Below are positions 36,901 to 45,793 of a stretch of 64,000 bases of DNA, one piece after another. The position numbers and the translations under genes were made by a program. Source of the stretch: Piscicola geometra (taxonomy: Eukaryota; Annelida; Clitellata; Hirudinida; Piscicolidae). Position 1 is the first letter of the stretch. Each line of letters starts with the position of its first letter. Location: contig OX030959.1 of the NCBI GenBank assembly GCA_943735955.1, positions 185,001-249,000 of the forward strand. Direction: 5' to 3'. A model generated the notes under the pieces. That model did not search any database. It was not told where the DNA came from and saw nothing but the letters and a program-made list of their open reading frames with translations.

Positions 36901-38202
36901 CCCAGGTAGATTATTTATTAACGAATTATTTTCACAGTTTGCGCTACTTAAATTTGTTTGATCAAAGTTTCTTTTTAAATCCGGGGTTCCAACACAGTCC
37001 GAATCTTGTTTATCAGGTCCGCCATTTTGACTTCGATCTTTAAGGTTTTCTCCGCTAGAATCGTACACACATCCATGCTTGTTATTACTGGAAAGACTGC
37101 TCTGATTGGCGCTATTATTATTTATATTGTTACTATCATTTTTAATATTAGCATTAGCGTTCTCTATATATGCACCATCATCACCACCGCTCAATCTACC
37201 AAATGTGTTTTCGACTTTTGCTATCTCATCTCCATCCGCTCTCTCCCCTCCCATTCCTTCCTCCTCTCTCCCTTCTACTTTACTGTTGCTAACATTTATT
37301 TCTTGTGTATCGCCTGCAGTGGGAGGTTTATATAACTTGCTATGCATCTTATTGCTGTTACTTTTGTTGTTGATGTTTATTGGAGGTTGTTTTGTTTGGT
37401 TGGAACTTGTATTTTGTTTTCTTCCTTCCTCACCTTCACCCACGTTACTCACGCACGCATCTGGCGTGCCTGCACCATGACTCGATTCGTTTCTAGCACT
37501 GCTTTTATCTCTGCTCTGACCAATCTTATTATCGCCCGTTAATTCAAGAGCTGTGGCTTTAGAGGTAGTTGAGTTTTTTATGGGAATGTCCTTGGACGCA
37601 GAGATGCCGGTTGTTGTTGTAGTAGCTGTGCCTTTTGTGACCACTGCTGTAGATGCAGTGGTGCTGGAAACGTTAGGAAACTTGGCAAGAAGTGAAGACG
37701 TCTTTGAAGCTATGCTTGTTTTAGATACAGTTGTTGTCGTGGCTGTTTTAGAAGCTGTTGTTTGTTTGGGCGTGGTAACATTTTCCGCTGTAATTGGAGC
37801 AGTCTCGGTGGAAAAAGCTTTCGTGATGGGTGTTTTTGGAGAAAGTGTAGTGACTGCAGTGGCTGGAGAAACAGACCTTCGGAAAGGGGTGGGGGAGAGG
37901 GCAGGCTTGCTGTTGAGTCGACCAATGACGTTGTCCATACTGATGCTGTGGGTCAGCTTGGGCTTGAGGGGAGGAGCAGAAAGACAATTCCTGATTATGT
38001 TCTTCTGGTTTGGATCGTCTGTGAGCGCTTGTTGTGCTTGTTGTTGTGTTTCTTGTTGCTGTTCTTGTTGCGAGGTTTGAGCTTGTTGTTGAAGTCTCTG
38101 CTGGTTGTGGTCTTCTTGAGTCTTGAAGCAGTTCTTGCACAGCACCTTCCTCCACGCCTGAGGCTCAAACCTCTCGCAAACCTTCCTCTTCGGAGCACTC
38201 AT
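30976..38202 (-). CDS. Large coiled-coil protein of the SOGA/MTCL (microtubule-crosslinking factor) type
   Basis: Sixteen exons, listed 5' to 3' on the minus strand: 35347-38202, 35024-35074, 34754-34897, 34186-34663, 34026-34060, 33793-33882, 33604-33672, 33347-33463, 33191-33241, 32518-33088, 32313-32425, 31937-32161, 31681-31839, 31283-31555, 31114-31221 and 30976-31011. Phases agree throughout, for about 1791 aa. The N-terminus has a Cys/His motif (CERFEPQAW, LCKNCFKTQEDH) like that at the start of M-RIP/outspread proteins. A Gln/Asn/Ser/Thr-rich region of about 600 residues follows, then a long coiled coil. The block ELHDQFREEE...ELQKELESAAKNCRILQFKMKKAE closely resembles the SOGA/MTCL core (family recalled, not searched). 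Relatives crosslink or stabilise microtubules at the Golgi and cortex. Charged heptad exons such as KEKEAVLKEKSQLEK continue to the C-terminus. Coiled coils align easily, so the family call is moderate; the exon chain is strong. Confidence 0.65.
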
Positions 38203-39289
38203 CTTTTTTGTTTGATGGGCTAACGTTTAAGAGTTTGTGTGGTGGCTTTGTGGAGGAACAATTGGGATTTAAAAAAATATTATTTCTTTATTCTAATCTA
38301 AAAAATGTTTGTATTGTTTTTGAAGATGAATGTGTATTATCTTGAACTATTTTATATTAATAAAGCTACTTTGGCTGGTTTATAAAATTAATGTTAGCTT
38401 TATCTTCTAAAAGTTCATACTCATATTGAACCCGTGAATCGGTTTATTTTTTTCAATCCACCAAGCAAACACTCACGTTCCAGGAGAGCACTATCCAATA
38501 CACAACACGTTTTTAGTAGAAACAATATAAAATAAACAACTTTAGTTTTTGTCCGTTTTTTTCATAGAAGGGCCTTGACGTGTTTTGAACTTTCATAACT
38601 GTGAGAATGTCATAAGGTATTGTCATTAGGAGCGTAGTATTTAAGCAGTGGAAGTTATTCGAACTTATATGTGCGAAAGAGGCTGCGTTGGAAATCACAA
38701 CAAGACGAAGATAATATATATGATAAGTGAATAACGTGCAATATCGATACAATATTTCAGATCGAAAAAGAACAACCTAACGCAGTGTATCATTTGTTTT
38801 GAGTTATGATTAGCTTCTTTAGAAATTTTCTCGTTTTGCTTTGATTATTAACCCGACGATTCGTTAGAAAACACACTATTATCCAATATCAACGCAGCTG
38901 AAACTTTTCCAGGTGTTCAAAATCTCCATTCCTTCCACGCAGGCTTGGTTCTTATAAACAGCGGTGAAGCACAAAAAAAGAAACAATTCTAATATCGGCC
39001 ATTTATTGAAAGAATCGTTGTTCAAAATAATACTTCAAAAGTTTTTATTGTGTGTTTGTCCACAATGAACTGCTTTGGTATCGGCATATATGTTATCTTT
39101 TTGTATATGCAACTATGAATTATCTATTAGTGGAAAATCAGCCATTAAATATGATGTATTCTTTGTGAATAGCAAGGGGCACACTTCAATCTTTTAGATA
39201 AAATCACATTTCTGTTTGCAATCAAAAGTTCAGCATCATAATTATAACTACTTGAGGTTTGATTTACGGTTAAATATGGGCGATTTAAA
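38203..39289. other. Intergenic, upstream of the coiled-coil gene
   Basis: Should hold the minus-strand promoter of the coiled-coil gene. No clear TATA box or exon was recognised. Confidence 0.4.
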
Positions 39290-39358
39290 TACAATACAAT
39301 ACAACGACGAGTGTTATTAACGTGGCGTAAACCCGGTCGGGCTTCAAGACCACTTGGT
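39290..39358 (-). repeat. Retroelement 3'-end fragment, copy 1
   Basis: Contains GTGGCGTAAACCCG...GGCTTCAAGACCACTTGG and, at its left end on the plus strand, short ACAAT repeats (39292-39305). On the minus strand this reads as a 3' end with a (TTGTA)n tail. It matches the fragment at 39664-39718. Confidence 0.55.
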
Positions 39359-39645
39359 TATGAAAAATTGGATAATAATATTAATAATGATATATTAATA
39401 AATGGTAAGTATAGGATTTAAGGGTTTGACGACTCCAATTTAAACTCATGGAGCTGCGTTTTAATCTCTTTTGATAATTTTTATTTATTTATTTTATAAA
39501 ATCTAATAAACTATTAGAATATTCTTCGCAAAAGTTGTTTTTTCTATTTTTACTAACAGAATACAGCTCAGATCAGCATTCAATATTTTTTGAACGTGAA
39601 ATGTCTTGGGTTCAAAACTAATTTTATTGCTAAGTATGCTTGACT

Positions 39646-39815
39646 GATAATAATAATAATCATGATGACGAACGTTTTTATAGTGGCGTATAACCCGAAA
39701 GAGCTTCCAGGCCACTTGGGCTGCAAATTTTCATTCAGGTCTTCTGGGGTATCGGCGGCACTTGAGTCCAGAAGCATCAAGAATTGATCAAGCCAACACT
39801 CAGCCACGCAATTAC
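39646..39815 (-). repeat. Retroelement 3'-end fragment, copy 2
   Basis: Contains GTGGCGTATAACCCG, then AGCTTCCAGGCCACTTGG, and extends further right than copy 1 to about 39815. On the minus strand it ends in an (ATT)n run (39646-39660). A common body with different short tandem tails suggests a dispersed LINE or SINE family. No reverse transcriptase motif is present. Confidence 0.5.
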
Positions 39816-40435
39816 TTTAGAATATTCACTGAAAATATTTACACAGTCGATTGTTTAATATTTCTCTTCTTTTCGTTGAGTGCAGATTGAAAAAAACTAG
39901 AAAAAGTAAAAAAACTTAATGACTTGTTTTGAGTTTATGAAACTTCTACAAAAGTCAATTATCGAGAACTCAAACTCATTTTTCTCTCAGCAAGCATCAA
40001 CACGCATGATTTACGAATTTATCAGAATTCAGGCTATTTGGATAAACTAAAGAGATGTTTAATAATTGAGTTTTATTAAATATTATATATATTACATGTC
40101 TGAATTAAAAAAAATTTCATGGAGTTTCATTAAACGATAAAGTTAATAATAATTTTTTATTATTATTCTAATAAACAGAATTTGTAGCATATTTTATTCT
40201 TTCTTCAATTGGCACTCAGACTTCAATAAATTAGATATAAATAAACTCCAAGATACTTTGCATCGAAATCATGAGGCGTTTAAACTTCCATGGTGGCATC
40301 ACAAAGACATTTGTCGTAGAGTGCCATTTTCAGCTTATGATTTCAATGTTGAATGCACAAAAGATTCAGTTAAAATGTCCGAATTCATAAGAGCGCCTAA
40401 CTCCAGTAAAGGAAGAAAACTGACGCATGAGAAGG
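39816..40435. other. 3' flank of the golgin gene
   Basis: AT-rich sequence. It probably contains the 3' UTR of the minus-strand golgin gene at its right end. No other gene was recognised. Confidence 0.4.
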
Positions 40436-41824
40436 TCAAAATGATTGAGGTATGGTTGGAGGGGTGTCTGAGGAGTGGTTGGTGATTGTGGGTGGCTTGG
40501 TGAAATCGTTGAGTGTGAGTGTTGAGTTTAAGGAGGGTGAAAGAGGAGTTGTTTGTGTGGAGATTGTGGTTGTTGGTGGAGTTGTTAACAGATTGTCGTT
40601 GCCGCCTGTTGCTTGCGTGGAAGTTGGTGAGAAGTTGAAAGTGTGTTGCAAGTAGTGGTCTGCGAAGTGTTGTTGTAGTCGTTGGTGTGGGTCTTGCGTC
40701 TGTTGTGTTGTCGTGGGATGATGTTGTTTTTGTTGCAAGGACTGAAGGTAGAGGTGTATTGGCAGCTTTGAAGATGTTGTTGGTATCGTTGGTTTGTTGA
40801 AAGAGTGCTGTTGCTGATTCAGTTGTTGAGTTTGATGCTGAATGTGGTTTAGATGTTGCGGTTGTGAATGAACATGTTGAGGCTGCTGGTCATTTTTCTG
40901 GAGAGGAGTCGATTCACTCTCGAGGAACTTGACAAACAACTCAGAAAAAGATTGATTCTGAAAGGCAATATGGCCCGCCATTGCCCTTCCTTTCCCGCTG
41001 GTCATGGCGTCGTAATCGTCGGCAGTGAAGTCCAGGAAACTTCCGATCACACTGGCCACCTCGTCCTTGCGAGAAGAGCCTGCCTGCAAGTAGCCGATGA
41101 AGAGATTCCTCATGAGCACCTTGTCCACCCTTCCTGCCTCCTCCATCCTCATCCTCTTCACCTCCCTCGCAGCCTCCTGCATGTCTCGATCGTTGCAGGA
41201 CAACTTCTCCCTCATCACCTCAAACTCCCGCCTCATGCACTCCAACTCCTCGTCTTGCCGCTGCATGCAGCTCACTTCCTGCTGCAAACGCAAGTTTTCC
41301 TTCTCCTCCTCCTCACACTGCTTCTTCAGCTTCAGCATCTTCTCTTGCATCACAGCCATCTCCCTTCGGCACTTTTCCACCTCTGCTGTCTCCAGAATGC
41401 TCTGATCTGGATGGAAAAAACATACTTTTAAAAATAAAATTTATTTTGCAGAATCCACTCATCAATTGATTAATTAATACTAATAGCTATAATAAAACTA
41501 TTATTTAAAAACTATAAATAATGACAAATCAATATTAATCGGATAAAGTTTTATTTAAACTTCAAACATTAATAAACTCTAAAGAAAAGGGTCCATTAAC
41601 TTCTTTCATACTGCTCGAGAACAGAGTGGAGGTTGATGATGGAGCTGGAGTACTGTTCGATGGTGCCCTGGCAGGTGGACAGACTGACCCTCAAGCCTGC
41701 CACCTCCTCCTCCCTCTCCTTCAACTCCTCTGTCACTCTGTCAAGCTCTGCTGCCATGCCTTCTCTAGAGGCGTTTAAAATCATCATCATCATCGTCATC
41801 ATCATCATCATAATTATCATCACT

Positions 41825-41883
<59 letters not shown>

Positions 41884-43001
41884 AATTATCATCACTATCA
41901 TCATCATCATCATCATAATCATCATCATCCCCATCATCATCATGAACACTTCAAGTTGCACCACAAAGCAATTATTCACTGCAGAATGCCACTAGAAAAA
42001 CTTCATCAAGAGCATCATCATCACCACCTGGAGCATCCTCATCATCACCTGGAGCATCATCATCATCACCTGGAGCATCATCATCATCACCTGGAGCATG
42101 CCTGGCCAGCAAGAACCGAGTCGTGTTGCTTCCGCAGAGCCTCCAGTCGTTCCTTCAACTCGGCAACCTCCTGTGTGCTTTCCAGAAGTTCACTGGTGTG
42201 ACTCTCTTCCACAGCCAAGAGGTGCTGTCTCAGTCGTGTCAGTTCCCGTGCCAACTGCTCCTGCAGTGGTTGATGCATGTTTTTAAAAGATTGGAACAAA
42301 ATTGAAATTTAAGTTTTTTTCTTTCAAAAATACAATTTTATAACTTCTTTTTCATTTTTTGTTTCTTTTGAATCTTTTTCTTCTTTTTTATCCTCACTTT
42401 TGCTACTTTCAGTTTTGCTTTCATAATAATTATTTTTTATGTTTTTAATTTCTTTTCCTTGTGTGATTTTCATTAATTCTATTTTTTCCTTTAGTTCTTT
42501 TAATTCAGTTTCTTTGCTGCTCAAACTATCTTTTAGCTGATTATTTAGCTTTTTTAATAATTCATTTTCATTTTTAAAACAACTTTCAGCTTCAATAAGG
42601 GCCTTTTTGTGAGCTTCATCATTCTTAATTGACTCTGTCCTAGTAGAAGACAACTTTTGAAGGAGACTAAAAACCTGATTTTTGGAGATTTCTAAATCTT
42701 TTTTTAATTTTTCATGTTCTTCACACAGTTCTTTCAGAGCCTCGTTGTTTTTCCCTGTTAGAGGTTCCATGTCCTTCTTCCACTTGACGTCATCACTGGC
42801 GTTCGACACGTCACACTTAGACATTAGCTGCTCAAAAATACCTAGTAACTCTTCATCTTTCATTGCTTCCACTTTTCCTAATTTATTCAAACAAGCAACG
42901 TCTAGAATTCTGTTAAGATGAAAGGAAATAAAGTTGAGCTTTTTTTCGCATTTCTCCAAATTTTGCAATTTCAAAAATTCATCAACTGAAATCACATCCA
43001 T
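40436..43001 (-). CDS. TRIP11: GMAP-210/TRIP11-type golgin, C-terminal part (5' end uncertain)
   Basis: Exons on the minus strand: 42345-43001, 42091-42260, 41601-41764 and 40436-41406, joining in phases 0, 2 and 1, for about 653 aa. After a long coiled coil comes VDKVLMRNLFIGYLQAGSS, then EVASVIGSFLDFT, and QSFSELFVKFLESES. These correspond to the GRIP-related Arf-binding (GRAB) domain and the following conserved SFSELFVKFLE block of GMAP-210, a cis-Golgi tether that binds ARF1-GTP. The last 150 residues are Gln/His/Thr/Pro-rich. GMAP-210 relatives are much longer and start with a lipid-sensing helix, so upstream exons are probably missing or lie beyond the hAT element at 43632. Alternatively the Met at 43001 starts a short form. 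The donor of the first exon (GTTATA) is weak and that exon is the least certain. Confidence 0.82.
41778..41942. repeat. (ATC)n microsatellite in a golgin intron
   Basis: Imperfect ATC/CATCAT repeat between the golgin exons 41601-41764 and 42091-42260. The Ile and Met homopolymer frames across it are artefacts. Confidence 0.9.
42011..42099. repeat. Tandem copies of a 21-bp unit overlapping a splice donor
   Basis: Four near-identical units of about 21 bp (CATCATCATCATCACCTGGAG on plus). On the minus strand each unit reads CTCCAGGTGATGATG, so every copy carries a CAG|GTGATG donor. The functional donor is taken as the one at 42090/42091. Confidence 0.8.
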
Positions 43002-43517
43002 TTCAGAAATGAAACTATTTGCATTTAATTATTTTATAGTAGAAAATATATGTGATTAATTTGTCACTTGGAACAAAGCATTGTAATTGATGGAATTAGG
43101 AATAATATAAATAATCGAATTTAGATTCAATCTTAGTAATAGGCAAAAGTAGAAATTAAAAAGTGCATTATAAATGTACTAAAAATTTTGTCTTTTTAAA
43201 TAAAAATATAAAATATAATAAAAATATGCCAAAATAAATAATAATGTTAAAATTATAAGACTAAATAAAAATTAAATTACCAAACTATTCTAAAAATTTA
43301 ATTTTTCAGTTTTTTCAAAATAACTTTTTCAAGCCTATCTTTTATCAAAAAATTATGACACCCGTTTGAAGTCATTCAGATTAATTAATAATCATCATTA
43401 TAAAAATGCTTAATCCTATTTATTATTTTAACCTAATATTGTGAAATTAATAATAGAAAACGGTTTTTTTTTGCTTATTTCTTTTAGGCAGCTTCAACTT
43501 CAGTCAATCATGGGGTC
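43002..43517. other. AT-rich stretch upstream of the golgin exons
   Basis: No exon or promoter element could be identified, although golgin upstream exons or a leader may lie here. Confidence 0.35.
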
Positions 43518-43562
43518 AAATAAACTTCTATAGTTCTCTTTCATCAAATTCAAGAGCGTTCG
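43518..43562 (-). repeat. Second copy of the LINE 3' end
   Basis: AATAAACTTCTATAG...TCTCTTTCATCAAATTCAAGAGCG aligns over about 44 bp with 11948-11991, the 3' end of the LINE, with roughly six differences. It keeps the position of the hairpin arms and is preceded by diverged TCAA units. It is a short remnant in the same orientation. Confidence 0.65.
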
Positions 43563-43631
43563 ACTTAATTGCTAATCACATTAAAGATTACGAGTCCCTT
43601 CTAAAGTTGCACCTTTTGTATGTATGTATAT

Positions 43632-45181
43632 TAGAGGTCGGACATGGACGATTTTTCATTCCTGGTCCCGTCCCGTTCCAGAAATTTGTTTTCCCGTCCC
43701 GTCCCGTTCCCGATGGGACATCAGAATTTTGATTCCCGTCCCGTCCCGTTCCCGATGGGACATCAAAATTTTGATTCCCGTCCCGTCCCGTTCCCGAAAT
43801 TTTTTTTCCCGTCCCGACCCGTTCCCGAAAGCTTTTTGTTTTTTTATTCATTTTCGCTGCCGTTTTTACTGGTCCCAAACTTGCTAGTTCTAAAATTTCT
43901 TAAAATTTATTATTTGAAAGTCAGAGAATATTTCTTTTAATGAAATAAAAAAACACGATTTAAAGTTCAATATTTATTTAAATGACAGTATTGTTTTTGA
44001 GTTATTCAATCAAGTCTTTATTGCTTTTCACACGGGTTAAACCGTTAAGAGTTTCAGCTTTCAAATGAGATGATTTTGGGTCTGAAGTTAAACGACCACA
44101 TATTGAAAAATTCTGTTCACAGCGAATATAACATGCAGATACACTAAACAAAATTTTGGCTACTTCTTGTACTATTTTAAAATTGCTCATTTTACTCCAA
44201 TAAAAAAAACATCTTTATAATTTTCACTTTTTTTTGGGACGTAATTGTGAATATTTGTTCAATTCATCCTCTTCTGAATTTTTTTCTTTGTTCATTATTA
44301 CTAATTCTTCAATAATGTTAGAAAGATGTTTTTTAACAACATTCTTATTCTCTACAACTGCGAATATAAAATCATTCGTATAATTTGATAATATAATAAT
44401 TTTATTATAATTTTTACATTATAAAAACAAACATAATAGGTTTAAATAACCATCATTTGTTTTTTTTCTCAAAGGCACTGCAGCTTGGTCTGGCTGTACA
44501 AAATAGAATTAAATTTTTTCTAATGAAAGTCTTGGTATTTATTTCTTTTCTATCCCAAACTTTTTTCCTATTATTCTTTCATACTGGGGATGCAACAGAC
44601 ATGCTGTCATATGAATAAGATCAATGGCATCTTTTATTTTGTCGAAATGATCAACTGAGCAATCATTTGGAAATTAATCATTCAAATTCAAAGTATTAAT
44701 TTATAAAATTAAAATAATATAACTGATCATTTTGATTTCATCTGAAAAGTGTTCATCATCACCCATTTGTTCTAATCTCCCTAATCTTTGGACTCATCGT
44801 AACAACTTCAAATGTAGTGTTGGAGGTTTTGATATTGGCAATGGTGGCTTCGTTATATTTTTCCATTGCATTTAATACTTATTTTAAGTACGGAGTATCG
44901 ATGAAATAAAGATTTCCATACTTAGAAGTTTGCTGAAAAATCATTGTTAAAGAATCCAATCCCAATAACTGTTATTCCCGTTTTCCCGTTCCCGATTTAA
45001 AAGTTGATTCCCGTTCCCGTCTTTTCCCGTTCCCGATTTGAATGTTGATTCCCGTTCCCGTTCCCGTCCCGAAAACCTATTCCCGGTTCCCGACTTTTCG
45101 AGTCCCGAAATTAATTTTCATTCCCGTTCCCGCGGGTACCCGCGGGTACCCGGTCAGATCGGGTACCAGGTCCGACCTCTA
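43632..45181. mobile_element. hAT-superfamily DNA transposon, 1550 bp, with TIRs and 8-bp TSD
   Basis: The ends are inverted: TAGAGGTCGGACATGG at 43632-43647 and its reverse complement with one mismatch at 45166-45181. Both ends are flanked by the identical 8-bp ATGTATAT (43624-43631 and 45182-45189). An 8-bp duplication and TAG-type ends are hallmarks of hAT elements. The interior carries a decayed transposase on the minus strand. Both subterminal regions are packed with CCCGTCCCG/CCCGTTCCCG repeats, including a 42-bp tandem unit around 43711-43795. At 1550 bp with a broken gene it is probably non-autonomous now. Confidence 0.92.
44002..44960 (-). pseudogene. Decayed hAT transposase
   Basis: The only long open piece (44002-44190) reads ILFSVSACYIRCEQNFS, then ICGRLTSDPKSSHLKAETL, then VKSNKDLIE. 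This matches the hATC dimerisation domain, with its usual S-x-x-x-E-x-x-F-S and R-x-x-L-x-x-x-x-L pattern partly degraded. Farther upstream, KDAIDLIHMTACLLHPQYER (about 44575-44634) resembles the segment before the hATC domain. Stops and frameshifts separate the pieces, so no active transposase is encoded here. Confidence 0.75.
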
Positions 45182-45189
45182 ATGTATAT

Positions 45190-45793
45190 ATATATATGTT
45201 CCCAATATAACATTGAGAATGGGGCCCGTATGAGATTGAGACTGCCCATACAAACTTTATATGAATATTCCTTTTTAAAGAATCTAATCTTAACACTAAC
45301 TTTAATATATTCTAGAATATAGTTCGCAATTTAAAGATGCGTCAAAAAAGTAAGATTTCCTAGATATTCGATTTTAATGTTGTTAAAATTTGTGCCGTTC
45401 TCAAAGGGAACGATGGTCTATTTGTCGATTTTCATTGATAGCTCAATATAGGTATACTGATTTGAAGAATGTATAAATGAATTCAAAGTTTTATTTATTT
45501 CACTCATAAAGCAAACATACTATAACTATAAGCCTTTAGTTTCAAGGCATTTCAAGTTAACTAATAATGGGATTCCCAAAGAGCATTCTCATTGATAAGA
45601 TTGATCTTGAAAAGTAATAGATTTAAATAACGATTCAATAAATATTTATAAAGTTTGAATAACAATTAAAGTTTTTAAGTAAAATATTGAAGTATTATTT
45701 ATACTAACCTTTTTTTGCAAAATCTAGCTTTTGAATGATAATTTATCAGCGAAATTCGAAAATAAGACTAGAAAATATACAATTTTACCACAG
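45190..45793. other. 5' flank or intron of the TRAF gene
   Basis: No exon recognised. The TRAF start codon and any first exon must lie here or beyond the hAT element. The RING exon requires a preceding exon ending in phase 2. Confidence 0.4.

Noticed and set aside
35302..38223. Long plus-strand frames (up to about 300 codons) opposite the coiled-coil exon
   Set aside because: They are shadows of Glu/Lys/Gln-rich coding sequence on the minus strand and show no domain of their own.
40258..40485. A 75-codon plus-strand frame (HRNHEAFKLPWWHHKD...)
   Set aside because: It overlaps the 3' end of the minus-strand golgin gene, has no domain I recognise and no splice partner.
41778..42099. Possible CRISPR-like array of regularly spaced repeats
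   Set aside because: The units are contiguous trinucleotide-based repeats without unique spacers, inside an intron of a eukaryotic gene.
43624..43940. Arg-Pro-Val-Pro-rich frames on the plus strand
   Set aside because: They lie in the CCCGT subterminal repeats of the hAT element.
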